Source: Pseudomonas sp. QS1027 (lineage in GTDB: Bacteria > Pseudomonadota > Gammaproteobacteria > Pseudomonadales > Pseudomonadaceae). Taken from it: 64,000 bases of DNA. Under the pieces are notes generated by a model, which saw nothing but the letters and a program-made list of their open reading frames with translations, made no database searches and was not told the origin of the DNA. Where the stretch lies: NCBI RefSeq assembly GCF_002814235.1, contig NZ_PHSU01000030.1, positions 1-64,000 of the forward strand, read 5' to 3'. Made by a program: the position numbers and the translations under genes. Below are positions 53,733-63,790 of this stretch, piece by piece (positions within the stretch are counted from its first letter, which is position 1; each line of letters begins with the position of its first letter).

Positions 53733-55212
53733 TGAGCGCAATGTCCCAGCTCTCCAGAGTCATGCCCAGGGTCAGATCCAACTGGGTCTGGGCGTTCAGA
53801 TAGGCAATCAGTGCATTGAGCCGGGCGTTTTCGGCGTTACGCAGGTCGCCTTCGTAGCTCAGGACCTGGAAGTTGCTGGAGCGCCCGGCGCTGAGCTTTT
53901 CCCGCTCGATATCCAGCTTGCGCCGGGACAGGTCCACGGCACGCTGGGCAATCTCGTATTGTCGCCAGCGGGTGCCCAGGTCACGCACCACGTCGGTGAC
54001 GCTGCGCTCCAGCGCCTGCTTGGCATCGGCGAGGATGATCTGCTGATTCTCGACGTCGACCCGGGCATGCACTTCGGCCTGGCGCGTACTGAGGTCGCCG
54101 ATGGGGATCTGCACCTGCACGCCGGCGTAGCTGTCCCAACGGCGGCTGCCGACATTGCCGAGGTCATTGTCGGTGCGATCGCGAATCTGGTTGGCCCCGG
54201 CCACCAGCGACACATCCCAACGGCTCTGGTCCTTGGCGATCACCAGGTTCAGGTCGGCCTGCTGGCTACCGAGCAGGGACGCCAGGTAGTCCGGCTGCTG
54301 GACCTGGGCCACACGAAAGGCGTCCTGCTTGTCGATACTCACCCGGTTGGCTTCCAGCGCCTCGGTGGCGTGGATCGGCGTGGACAGGTCGAGGGCCAGC
54401 AGGCGCAACAGTGACAGGCGATTGATATCCACCTGGTTGCGGGCTTCCTCGACGCCCAGTTCCTGGGTGGCGATATCGGCTTCGGTCTGGACGATTTCGA
54501 ACTCGGCCATGCGCCCCGCGGCGATCAGCGCCTTGTTCACGTCCAGCAGGGCACGGGCGCGCTTGAGCGCGTCCTGGGTAATGGTCAGTTGCTCCTGGGA
54601 CCTGAGCACTTCCCGGTAGGAGGTGATGATGTCGCTGATGGTCTGCGCGACATTGGACTTGAGGCTCAGGCGGTTGACCTGCTCGGCGATCCGCGCCACC
54701 CGCAGCGGCGCGGTGGTCACGTCCCAGCCGGCGCCCCGCAGCAGCGGCTGGATGATCGCCAGGTCAAGGCCGTCGCTGCGATAACGACCGGCGACATCGG
54801 CATTGGTCAATTGCTGGGTCCAGGCCATGCTCAGGCGAGTGCCGTACTCGCTGAGCAGGCTGGTGGTCGGCGAGAGGGTGGCATTGCGCGCGCTGTCCTT
54901 GGAGCCCCGGTTCGCCTGATAGGTGCCACTGATCAGCAGCTTGGGATTGAAGAGATCTTCAGAAACCCGCAGGTCGAACTTCTGCGCGATCCGTTGCAGG
55001 TAGGCGCTGCGAATGCTGCGGTTGTTGCGCAACCCCAGGTACACCGCGTCCCCCAGGGTCAGGTCGGTGTTCTGCTGGCTCAACAATACGCCACGGGCCT
55101 GATTGCTCCGCAGGCTCGGGGCTGACGGCTGGCCGACCAGATCGTCGCCGGCCAAGGCCGGGCCGTACGACAGGCAGAGCAGCAGCGCCATCCATGGCCA
55201 GGGTCTATTCAT
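53722..55212 (-). CDS. TolC-family outer-membrane channel
   Basis: A 496-residue outer-membrane efflux protein with a cleavable signal (MALLLCLSYGPALA), no lipobox, and two OEP repeats rich in coiled coil (DIITSYREVLRSQEQLTITQ, VDLSRRKLDIEREKLSAGRS). ATG 55212 is chosen since upstream codons overlap the permease gene and are Trp/Cys-rich nonsense. It overlaps the permease stop by eight bases. Confidence 0.9.
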   Translation of the reverse strand: MNRPWPWMALLLCLSYGPALAGDDLVGQPSAPSLRSNQARGVLLSQQNTDLTLGDAVYLGLRNNRSIRSAYLQRIAQKFDLRVSEDLFNPKLLISGTYQANRGSKDSARNATLSPTTSLLSEYGTRLSMAWTQQLTNADVAGRYRSDGLDLAIIQPLLRGAGWDVTTAPLRVARIAEQVNRLSLKSNVAQTISDIITSYREVLRSQEQLTITQDALKRARALLDVNKALIAAGRMAEFEIVQTEADIATQELGVEEARNQVDINRLSLLRLLALDLSTPIHATEALEANRVSIDKQDAFRVAQVQQPDYLASLLGSQQADLNLVIAKDQSRWDVSLVAGANQIRDRTDNDLGNVGSRRWDSYAGVQVQIPIGDLSTRQAEVHARVDVENQQIILADAKQALERSVTDVVRDLGTRWRQYEIAQRAVDLSRRKLDIEREKLSAGRSSNFQVLSYEGDLRNAENARLNALIAYLNAQTQLDLTLGMTLESWDIALNDY

Positions 55213-56404
55213 CGCGCAAGGCCTCCACCGGTTGCAGTCGTGATGCCGAAATCGCCGGATAAAGGCCGAAGAACAGGCCCACCAGCAGGGTACTGCCGAC
55301 CCCCAATGGCAGCGACAGCACTGCCAGGGAAAATTGCCAGCCGGACATCCGCGCATACAGGTAGGCAGCGGCCATGCCCAGCAGCGCACCGGATAAAGCA
55401 CCGACGGCGGTCAAGGTGACCGCCTCCAGCAGAAACAGATTACGGATGTCCTTGCGCCGCGCCCCCAGCGCCATGCGCACGCCGATCTCCCGACGGCGCT
55501 CGGAGACGTTCATCAGCATCACATTCATCACCCCGACACCGCCGCCGACCAGGGAAATGCCGCCCAGGGCCATCAACAGGTAACCGAAGGTCCGGCTTTG
55601 CCGGGTCATTCCGTCGATCATCTGTTGTGGCACCTGGACCTCGACCTCACGGCCCCTGAGGCGCTGTTTCAAGGCCAGGGTCAGGGCATCGGCGAGCTGA
55701 TTGGTGTCCTGGCCGGGGGCAACCCGCACGATGAGGTTGCTGATCTGCGGATCGTTCATGACCCGCCGCAGGCCTTCAAGGGGCAGGAACAGCGAGTCGT
55801 CGGCCTGCACAGGAATCAGGATGGCCGCCGGTTGGCTGCGGGTGATGCCGATCACCTGGAACAGGTAGTCATTGATGCGGATGCGCTCGCCCAGGCGCAA
55901 TGGATCGCCAGGTTTGCTCAACGCCTGGGCGATCTTGTGCCCGACTACGACATAGGTTTCGCCGTGATCGAAGTCGGAGATAAAACGCCCTTCATCCAGT
56001 TGCAGGCGCATGGCCCCCATCAACTGTTCAGTGCTCCCCACCAGATTGGCGTTGGTGGTGCGCCCGTGGAACACCACCGCGCTGCTGGAAAGGGTAATCG
56101 GCGCGGTGAACAGCAGGCCCGGTAGCGCCTTGCCCAACGACAGTACATCGAGGGTCGCCGGCATCGGCGTGCGCATATCGGCATTGCCGGGAAACTGCAC
56201 CGACAGTGTGTCGGTGCCCATGTCCTTGAAGATCGCCGAGGCTTCCTGGGCCGCGTTGTGGCCGATATTGATCAGGGCGATCACCGATGAACTGCCGATG
56301 ACAATCCCCAGCAAGGCCAGGATCGAGCGTTTACCCAGCGTCCGCAGGCTGACAAAGGCTTCGTGGAACAACTGGCTGGCACTTTGTTCGACCTGCACGC
56401 TCAT
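55205..56404 (-). CDS. MacB/FtsX-type ABC permease (without ATPase domain)
   Basis: A 399-residue permease with a MacB-type periplasmic core domain between TM1 (ILALLGIVIGSSSVIALINI) and three C-terminal FtsX helices. The conserved block NVSERRREIGVRMALGARRKD stands before TM3-4. It lacks the N-terminal nucleotide-binding domain found in MacB; that is encoded by the preceding gene, overlapping by four bases. Such complexes extrude peptides, siderophores or lipopeptides from the periplasm. Confidence 0.92.
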   Translation of the reverse strand: MSVQVEQSASQLFHEAFVSLRTLGKRSILALLGIVIGSSSVIALINIGHNAAQEASAIFKDMGTDTLSVQFPGNADMRTPMPATLDVLSLGKALPGLLFTAPITLSSSAVVFHGRTTNANLVGSTEQLMGAMRLQLDEGRFISDFDHGETYVVVGHKIAQALSKPGDPLRLGERIRINDYLFQVIGITRSQPAAILIPVQADDSLFLPLEGLRRVMNDPQISNLIVRVAPGQDTNQLADALTLALKQRLRGREVEVQVPQQMIDGMTRQSRTFGYLLMALGGISLVGGGVGVMNVMLMNVSERRREIGVRMALGARRKDIRNLFLLEAVTLTAVGALSGALLGMAAAYLYARMSGWQFSLAVLSLPLGVGSTLLVGLFFGLYPAISASRLQPVEALRDE

Positions 56405-57105
56405 GCCGGGCAGGCCTCGAGTATCACGCCGTTGTGCACCCGGATCTGCCGGTCCAGGCGCTGGGCGATCTGCGGGTCGTGGGTGACGATGATCAACGTG
56501 ACCTGGCGGACGCGATTGAGCTCCAGCAGCAGGTCCATGATTTCCCGGGCGGTGCTGCTGTCGAGGTTGCCGGTGGGTTCGTCGGCGAGGATCACCGAAG
56601 GTTGGCCCACCAGCGCCCGGGCAATCGCCACCCGTTGGCGCTGGCCGCCGGAGAGGTCGGCGGGGCGATGGTGCGCGCGTTCCTCCAGGCCGACCTGTTC
56701 GAGCATGGCCATGGCCCGCGTCAGCGATTCACCACGGGGGATACCGCGATAACTCAAGGGCAGGGCGACATTGTCCAGGGCACTGAGGCGCGCCAGCAGG
56801 TTGAAGCTCTGGAAGACAAAACCGATCTGCTGGTTGCGAATCGCCGCCAGTTGGTCGGGGCTGGCGCGAAAGATGTCATGACCGGCAAAACGATAGTGGC
56901 CGCTGTCAGGCAGGTCGAGCAGCCCGAGGATATTGAGCAGGGTGCTTTTACCCGAGCCGGAAGCGCCGAGAATGGCGCAGCTTTCACCGGCCTCGATGGA
57001 CAGCGAGACATTGTCGAGAATGGTGAGGGTTTGTTCGGCGAGGCGATAACGCTTGCCGATGCCTTGCAGGGAGATGAAGCCTTCGTGAGCAATCGTGTCT
57101 GTCAT
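56401..57105 (-). CDS. MacB/LolD-type ABC ATPase
   Basis: A 234-residue ATPase with Walker A LGASGSGKSTLLNILGLLD, signature LSGGQRQRVAIARAL, Walker B SVILADEPTGNLDS and switch His IIVTHDPQ. First gene of the four-gene export operon. The gene is divergent from a TetR regulator. Confidence 0.94.
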   Translation of the reverse strand: MTDTIAHEGFISLQGIGKRYRLAEQTLTILDNVSLSIEAGESCAILGASGSGKSTLLNILGLLDLPDSGHYRFAGHDIFRASPDQLAAIRNQQIGFVFQSFNLLARLSALDNVALPLSYRGIPRGESLTRAMAMLEQVGLEERAHHRPADLSGGQRQRVAIARALVGQPSVILADEPTGNLDSSTAREIMDLLLELNRVRQVTLIIVTHDPQIAQRLDRQIRVHNGVILEACPA

Positions 57106-57572
57106 GGCTGATCGCGCCGGCCGGCTCGACCTGACAGGAGCCTCCGTCCCGGGCGCTTTGTGGAACGCTCAGGCGGTTCTCGGGCAGGGACGAACACAGG
57201 GTTTATTTTCTTATTTTAAATAATTGTTTGAATAGTAGCCGTGATCTTGGAGCGACGCTAGCCGTCTGTTTCAAGGAAGGCAAAGACATTTCAGGCAGGG
57301 CTTTGTGACAACTGGATACATTTTATTGGTCAGTCCAGGCCAGTCATACAGGGTGCAGGCGCTAGCCTTGCTGACGAGGGACAGCCTGCACAAAACGGCG
57401 TCCAAATGTGTCTTTTTTGAAACCAAATAAAATGGTTCTCAAACACCTGATAAGCGACGGTACCCGGCGTAGAGGCTTGCTTTCAAAGGTTTTCACGGGT
57501 ATAAAAAATCAAATTTATTTTTAAAACGCTGTTCATTCGGTCAAATTTTCACCCCGCAAAGGCTCCTCACAT
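57106..57572. promoter_or_regulatory. Divergent promoter region between ABC operon and TetR gene
   Basis: A 467-base AT-rich gap without a recognised gene. It contains an A/T stretch at about 57205-57230 (TATTTTCTTATTTTAAATAA) that could host the ABC-operon promoter. An inverted repeat AACCA-N7-TGGTT at 57421-57437 (within TTGAAACCAAATAAAATGGT) is the best candidate operator for the TetR regulator. A second AT-rich run precedes the tetR start. Confidence 0.45.
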
Positions 57573-58325
57573 ATGGTCGCAAAGAAACTCAGTGCCCCGA
57601 ATGTCACCAAGACCCGACTACTGGATGCCACGGAGGCACTGTTTATCAAATACGGCTACGACGCCGTGTTATTGCGCCAGATCACGGAGCGTGCCCAGGT
57701 CAATCTTGCCGCGGTGAACTACCACTTCGGGGACAAGGATTCCCTGATGACCGCTTTGCTCATGCAGCGCCTGGGACCGCTCAACGAACAGCGCCTGGAA
57801 CTCCTGGCCAAATGCGAAGAGGAGGCGGACGGCCCGCTGGACTGCGAGACCCTGCTGGGGGTCCTGTTCGCCCCGGCCATGGGCCTGGAACGCAGCGGCG
57901 ACGGTGATGAAAGCCGCTCCTTCATTCGCTTCCTGGGGCGGGTCTACAGCGACACCTCGCCCTTTATCCAGGAGTACCTCAAGGAGCATTACCAGCCGGT
58001 TTTCGAGCGTTTCTTCAAGGCCTTCGCCCTGGCGCTGCCGGATATGCCGCGCAATGAAGTCGGGGTGCGCCTGCAATTCGCCCTCAAGGCGATTTCCGGG
58101 GTGATTGCCGGGACCGAACTGCGTTTCCTGATGCAGGCCATGAGCCTGGGGCGGCCGGCCACGGATGCCGAAGTCATGGCCAAGCTGATCAGCCTGGTGT
58201 CGGCAGCCATTCATGCGCCAATGCAGGACCGCGAAGCCGAGCAGGCGCTGGAGCGCGTGCTGCAGACCCAGCGCTCGATTCGCCAGCAGGGCGTGCCGGT
58301 GACGGCCAAGGTTGTCGGCAAATAG
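57573..58325 (+). CDS. TetR/AcrR-family regulator (PsrA-like)
   Basis: A 250-residue repressor with an N-terminal helix-turn-helix (TRLLDATEALFIKYGYDAVL, RQITERAQVNLAAVNYHFGD). The NLAAVNYHFG recognition helix and the overall layout (LFAPAMGLE ... FIRFLGRVYSDTSPFIQEYL) resemble PsrA, a fatty-acid-responsive regulator, though the gene is divergent from the ABC exporter rather than from rpoS. It likely controls that exporter. A GC hairpin without a T-run follows its stop. Confidence 0.9.
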   Translation: MVAKKLSAPNVTKTRLLDATEALFIKYGYDAVLLRQITERAQVNLAAVNYHFGDKDSLMTALLMQRLGPLNEQRLELLAKCEEEADGPLDCETLLGVLFAPAMGLERSGDGDESRSFIRFLGRVYSDTSPFIQEYLKEHYQPVFERFFKAFALALPDMPRNEVGVRLQFALKAISGVIAGTELRFLMQAMSLGRPATDAEVMAKLISLVSAAIHAPMQDREAEQALERVLQTQRSIRQQGVPVTAKVVGK

Positions 58326-58409
58326 CTTACTGATCCTGGCCGCCGACGCCGGCGGCTACCCCGGGGCGCGTGACATCAATCGCGGGCCACCTCGTGCATT
58401 GGAGCGCCC

Positions 58410-58985
58410 ATGTTTGAGCAGATGAACTGGCTGAACGAACCCGAGACATGGCGTCATGAGGGGGACCGGCTGTGGGTCTGCACGGACCGTAATAGCGACT
58501 TCTGGCGTGAGACCCACTATGGTTTCACCCGTGATTCCGGGCACTTCCTTTACCGGCAGAGCGAGGGCGACTTCAGCGCCCAGGTCCGGGTCCAGGGACA
58601 GTTCTCCAAGCTGTATGACCAGGCCGGCCTGATGGTGCGGCTGGACCCGCAGCACTGGGTCAAGACCGGCCTCGAGATCAGCGACGGCGCGCCGATGCTC
58701 AGCAGCGTGCTGACCGCCAATCAATCCGACTGGGCCACCGGCCTGTTTCCCGGTGAGCCGACGGATTTCTGGATGCGGGTCAGCGTGGTGCTGGGGGTAT
58801 TGCGTATCCAGGTGTCCGTGGATGGCGAGCACTGGCCGCTGGTGCGACTGGCGGCGTTTCCGGTGGCGGCCTCCTATCAGGTGGGACCGTTCTGCTGCAC
58901 GCCGGAGCGCGGGGGATTGAACGTCGAATTTTCCGAATTCCAGCTCGGCGTGCCACTGCTCAAGGCGCTGCACGAGCTCTCCTGA
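58410..58985 (+). CDS. DUF1349 concanavalin-like protein
   Basis: A 191-residue protein of the DUF1349 family, predicted beta-sandwich. Conserved features include FTRDSGHFLYRQSEGDFSAQ, YDQAGLMVRLDPQHWVKTGL and GLNVEFSEFQLG. No signal peptide is visible. Function is unknown; related folds bind carbohydrates. The start ATG has GGAG. It lies 144 bases before the formate dehydrogenase operon and is probably unrelated to it. Confidence 0.85.
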   Translation: MFEQMNWLNEPETWRHEGDRLWVCTDRNSDFWRETHYGFTRDSGHFLYRQSEGDFSAQVRVQGQFSKLYDQAGLMVRLDPQHWVKTGLEISDGAPMLSSVLTANQSDWATGLFPGEPTDFWMRVSVVLGVLRIQVSVDGEHWPLVRLAAFPVAASYQVGPFCCTPERGGLNVEFSEFQLGVPLLKALHELS

Positions 58986-59129
58986 GCGCTCGCCAATACC
59001 GATGATCAGGTCACGTCGCACAATCGCCAATCATGGCTAGAGTGAAACTGACGGCAATTGTGCCGCCACCGTGATCGTTTCAAAGAGCCCGGCACCTGTC
59101 CGGGACCTTCACCTGATCGGGAGTACGCG

Positions 59130-62100
59130 ATGGATCTCAACCGTCGTCAGTTCTTCAAGGTCGCCGCCATCGGCCTTGGAGGCTCGAGCCTGGCCGCGTT
59201 GGGCATGGCCCCGACGCCCGCCTTTGCCGAGCAAGTGCGCCACTTCAAACTCACCCATACCCATGAAACCCGCAACACCTGCCCGTATTGCTCGGTCGGT
59301 TGCGGGCTGATCATGTACAGCCAGGGTGATACCGCCAAGAACGTGGCCCAGGACATCATCCATATCGAGGGCGATGCCGACCATCCGGTCAATCGCGGCA
59401 CCCTGTGTCCCAAAGGCGCCGGCCTGCTGGACTTCATCCATAGTCCTGACCGCCTCAAGTACCCGCAGGTGCGCAAGCCGGGCAGCCAGGAATGGACCCG
59501 GGTTTCCTGGGATGAAGCGCTGGACCGCGTCAGCGACCTGATCAAGGCCGACCGCGACGCCAACTTCATCGAGAAAAACGCCCAGGGACAGACGGTCAAC
59601 CGTTGGCTGACCACCGGCTTTCTCGCGGCTTCGGCGGCGTCCAACGAAGCCGGTTACCTGACCCACAAGGTCATTCGCAGTCTCGGCATGCTGGGGTTCG
59701 ACAACCAGGCACGTGTCTGACACGGCCCGACGGTGGCAAGTCTTGCCCCGACGTACGGCCGTGGCGCCATGACCAACACCTGGACCGATATCGCCAACGC
59801 GAATCTGATCCTGGTGATGGGTGGCAATGCCGCTGAAGCGCATCCGTGCGGCTTCAAATGGGTGACCGAAGCCAAGGCCCATAACCAGGCGCGCCTGATC
59901 GTGGTCGACCCGCGTTTTACCCGGACCGCTTCGGTGGCCGACTATTACGCGCCGATCCGTACCGGCAGCGATATCGCCTTCATGGGCGGGCTGATCAACT
60001 TCCTGCTGACCGAGGACAAGATCCAGCACGAATACGTGCGCAACTACACCGATGTGTCGTTTATCGTCAAAGCCGGCTTCGGCTTCGAGGACGGGCTGTT
60101 CAGCGGCTACGATGCGGCCAGCCGCACCTATACCGACAAGTCCTCCTGGGGTTATGAACTGGGCGAGGATGGTTTCGCCAAGGTCGACCCGAGCCTGCAG
60201 AATCCGCGTTGCGTCTACCAGTTGATGAAAGTGCATTACAGCCGCTACAGCCTGGAACTGGCGAGCCAGACCTGCGGCATGCCCCAGGACGCCATGCGCA
60301 AGATCTGGGACGAGATCGCCACCTGCTCGCAACCGGGCAAGACCATGACGATTCTCTATGCCCTGGGCTGGACCCAGCACTCCATCGGCTCGCAGATCAT
60401 TCGCAGCGCCGCCATGGTCCAGCTGTTGCTGGGCAATGTCGGCATGCCCGGCGGCGGGGTCAATGCCTTGCGCGGTCACTCGAATATCCAGGGGCTGACG
60501 GACCTCGGGCTGTTGTCCAATTCACTGCCCGGCTACCTGACCCTGGCCTCCGATGCCGAGCAGGACTACGACACCTATATCGCCAAGCGTGCCCTCAAGC
60601 CCTTGCGTCCCGGCCAGTTGTCCTACTGGCAGAACTACGGCAAGTTCCATGTCAGCCTGATGAAGGCCTGGTACGGCGCCAATGCCACGGCCGAAAACCA
60701 CTGGGGCTACGACTGGCTGCCCAAGCTCGACAACCCCGGCTACGACATCCTGCGCATGTTCGACCGGATGGGCAAAGGCCAGGTCAACGGCTATATCTGC
60801 CAGGGTTTCAACCCGATTGCCGCGTTGCCTGACAAGAACCGGGTGACCACGGCGCTGGGCAAACTCAAGTGGCTGGTGGTGATGGACCCGCTGGCCACCG
60901 AAACCTCGGAGTTCTGGCGCAACGCCGGGCCTTACAACGATGTCGACACCGGCAGTATCCAGACCGAAGTCATTCGTTTTCCTACCACCTGCTTCGCCGA
61001 GGAAGACGGCTCGCTGACCAACAGCAGCCGCTGGCTGCAATGGCACTGGAAAGGCGCCGAGGGGCCGGGGGAAACCCGCACCGACGTGAAGATCATGAGC
61101 GAATTGTTCCTGCGTCTTCGCCAACGTTATCAGGCCGATGGCGGTGCCTTCCCCGAGCCGATCCTCAAGTTGAGCTGGCCCTACAAGATCGCCGATGAAC
61201 CGTCGCCGGAGGAGCTGGCCCGGGAAATCAACGGCTACGCCAGCGCGGACTTCACCGATGCCACGGGGACTGCGATGAAGGCCGGCCAGCAACTGGCCGG
61301 GTTCGCCCAGCTCAAGGACGACGGCAGCACCGCTTCGGGCTGCTGGATCTTCTGCGGCAGCTGGACCGAGCAGGGCAACCAGATGGCCCGGCGCGACAAC
61401 AGCGATCCCTACGGCATGAAACAGCACCTCGGTTGGGCCTGGGCCTGGCCGATGAACCGGCGCATCCTCTACAACCGCGCGTCCGCCGACACCCAGGGCA
61501 AGCCCTGGTCGCCGGAAAAACGCCTGGTGTGGTGGAACGGCAAGGCCTGGGGCGGCACCGATGTGCCCGACTACAAGCCTGATGTACCGCCGGAAGCCGG
61601 AATGAACCCGTTCATCATGAACCCCGAGGGCGTGGCGCGGTTCTTTGCCGTCGACAAGATGGCCGAAGGGCCGTTCCCGGAACACTACGAGCCGTTCGAA
61701 ACCCCCATCGGCATCAACCCGCTGCACCCGGACAACAAGAAGGTCACCAGCAACCCGGCGGCGCGGATCTTCGATTCGGTCTGGGACTCCCTGGGGCTGG
61801 CCAAGGACTTCCCCTATGCCGCCACCACTTACCGGCTGACCGAGCATTTCCACTTCTGGAGCAAGCACTGCAAGCTCAACGCCATTGTCCAGCCCGAGCA
61901 GTTCGTCGAGATCGGCGAGGTCCTGGCCAAGGAAAAAGGCATTGCTGCCGGCGATCGGGTGCGGGTCAGCTCCAAGCGTGGGCATATCGAAGCGGTGGCG
62001 GTGGTGACCAAGCGGATTCGACCGCTGCAGGTCAACAACCAGGTCGTGCACCATATCGGCATCCCGCTGCACTGGGGATTCACCGGAGTGGCGCGGCACG

Positions 62101-62195
62101 GCTACCTGACCAACACCCTGGTGCCGTTCCTCGGCGATGGTAATTCACAGACCCCGGAATCCAAGTCGTTCCTGGTCAACGTGGAGAAAATCTGA
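59130..62195 (+). CDS. fdnG: Formate dehydrogenase-N/O catalytic subunit, selenoprotein
   Basis: A 1021-residue molybdenum enzyme that oxidises formate at the periplasmic face and passes electrons to the quinone pool. The Tat signal shows RRQFFKVAAIGLGG. The N-terminal [4Fe-4S] site is TRNTCPYCSVGCGL plus GTLCPKGA. The in-frame UGA at 59718-59720 encodes residue 197 within NQARV-U-HGPTVASL, the position of the active-site selenocysteine in E. coli FdnG, and is followed by a SECIS hairpin. A gene caller would split it into two frames (ending 59720, restarting 59733). The ATG has CGGGAG upstream. Its TGA overlaps the fdnH ATG. Confidence 0.96.
59718..59749 (+). promoter_or_regulatory. Selenocysteine UGA and bacterial SECIS element
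   Basis: TGA is followed by exactly 11 bases and then the stem GG-U-GGCA / UGCC-CC with the loop AGUCU. The bulged U and the GU in the apical loop are the features contacted by SelB in E. coli fdhF. The amino acids encoded (HGPTVASLAP) are those of FdnG, so coding and RNA structure coincide. Confidence 0.92.
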
Positions 62196-63136
62196 TGGCC
62201 AGCCAAGACATCATTGCCCGTTCGGCGACCACCACCTTGCCGCCCTCCGTGCGCCAGCAGGAAGAAGTCGCCAAACTGATCGACACCACCAAGTGCATCG
62301 GCTGCAAGGCTTGCCAGGTGGCGTGTTCGGAATGGAACGAGCTGCGCGACGAGGTCGGCCATAACCATGGCACCTACGACAACCCCCAGGACCTGAGTGC
62401 CGAAAGCTGGACCCTGATGCGCTTCACCGAGCATGAAACTGCCGCCGGCAACCTGGAGTGGCTGATCCGCAAGGACGGTTGCATGCACTGCGCCGACCCC
62501 GGCTGCCTGAAGGCCTGCCCCAGCCCGGGGGCGATCATCAAGCACGCCAATGGCATCGTCGATTTCAACCAGGACCATTGCATCGGTTGCGGTTATTGCA
62601 TCACCGGTTGCCCCTTCGATATCCCGCGCATCTCGCAGAAGGATCACAAGGCCTACAAGTGCACGCTGTGTTCGGACCGGGTGGCGGTGGGGCTGGAGCC
62701 GGCCTGCGTGAAAACCTGCCCGACCGGGGCGATTGTCTTCGGCAGCAAGGAGGACATGAAGGAGCACGCCGCCGAGCGTATCGTCGACCTCAAGTCCCGC
62801 GGCTTCGACCAGGCCGGCTTGTACGACCCGGCCGGGGTCGGTGGCACCCATGTGATGTACGTGCTGCACCATGCCGACCAGCCGTCACTGTACGCCGGCC
62901 TGCCGAACCAGCCGAGCATCAGCCCCTTTGTCGAATTGTGGAAAGGCATCAGCAAGCCCCTGGGCCTGCTGGCGATGGGCGTAGCGGTGCTGGCGGGCTT
63001 TTTCCACTACGTGCGCATCGGCCCGCAACGGGTGGAGGAGGACGACCATCCGGCGCCCCCGGACAGCAGCGTCCATCAGGTCGACCCGAGCGTGCATGTC
63101 TTTGATCCGAAAACCGGTGAGGAGCCACGGCCATGA
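62195..63136 (+). CDS. fdnH: Formate dehydrogenase iron-sulfur subunit
   Basis: A 313-residue electron-transfer subunit with four ferredoxin-like [4Fe-4S] cysteine groups: KCIGCKACQVACSEW, GCMHCADPGCLKACP, HCIGCGYCITGCPF and KCTLCSDRVAVGLEPACVKTC. A C-terminal TM helix (PLGLLAMGVAVLAGFFHYV) anchors it facing the periplasm. The ATG overlaps the fdnG stop by one base and its stop overlaps fdnI by four. Confidence 0.96.
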   Translation: MASQDIIARSATTTLPPSVRQQEEVAKLIDTTKCIGCKACQVACSEWNELRDEVGHNHGTYDNPQDLSAESWTLMRFTEHETAAGNLEWLIRKDGCMHCADPGCLKACPSPGAIIKHANGIVDFNQDHCIGCGYCITGCPFDIPRISQKDHKAYKCTLCSDRVAVGLEPACVKTCPTGAIVFGSKEDMKEHAAERIVDLKSRGFDQAGLYDPAGVGGTHVMYVLHHADQPSLYAGLPNQPSISPFVELWKGISKPLGLLAMGVAVLAGFFHYVRIGPQRVEEDDHPAPPDSSVHQVDPSVHVFDPKTGEEPRP

Positions 63137-63786
63137 GCGACAAGCCTATCCTGCGTTATACCGCCAACCAGCGCACCAACCACTGGCTGGTGGCGATCCT
63201 GTTCTTTATGGCCGGTCTGTCGGGGCTGGCGCTGTTTCACCCGTCGTTGTTCTGGCTCAGCCAACTGTTCGGCGGTGGCCCCTGGACCCGCATCCTGCAT
63301 CCGTTCATGGGCCTGTTGATGTTCGTGCTGTTCCTCGGGCTGGTGATCCGTTTCTGGCGGGCCAACTTCTTTATCGCCAACGATCGCCTGTGGCTCAAGC
63401 GGGTGGAACGGGTGATCCGCAACGAGGAGGAGGGCGTACCGCCGATCGGCAAGTACAACCCCGGGCAGAAACTGCTGTTCTGGACACTGCTGGCCTGCAT
63501 GCTGGTCTTGCTGTTCAGCGGAGTGGTGATCTGGCGGGCGTATTTCAGCCAGTATTTCGGTATCGGCAGCATTCGCCTGGCGGTATTGCTCCATGCGCTG
63601 GCGGCGTTCGTGCTGGTGTTGAGCATCATCGTGCATATTTATGCCGGTATCTGGATCAAGGGCTCGGTCGGGGCCATGCTGCATGGCTGGGTCAGCCGCG
63701 CCTGGGCGCGCAAACACCATGAGTTGTGGTATCGCGAGGTGACCCGGAACGAGACCTCGACCGCCGAGCCACGGAAAAAGGGATAA
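63133..63786 (+). CDS. fdnI: Formate dehydrogenase cytochrome b556 subunit
   Basis: A 217-residue membrane protein with four TM helices that carries two b haems and reduces quinone. Haem-ligand candidates are histidines in TNHWLVAILFFM, ILHPFMGLLMFV, VLLHALAAFV and IIVHIYAGIWIKGSV. Standard length for the family. Confidence 0.95.
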   Translation: MSDKPILRYTANQRTNHWLVAILFFMAGLSGLALFHPSLFWLSQLFGGGPWTRILHPFMGLLMFVLFLGLVIRFWRANFFIANDRLWLKRVERVIRNEEEGVPPIGKYNPGQKLLFWTLLACMLVLLFSGVVIWRAYFSQYFGIGSIRLAVLLHALAAFVLVLSIIVHIYAGIWIKGSVGAMLHGWVSRAWARKHHELWYREVTRNETSTAEPRKKG

Positions 63787-63790
63787 GCGC

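Noticed and set aside
59718..59733. Frameshift or pseudogene in the formate dehydrogenase gene
   Set aside because: The frame does not shift; the only interruption is a UGA at the selenocysteine position followed by a SECIS hairpin.
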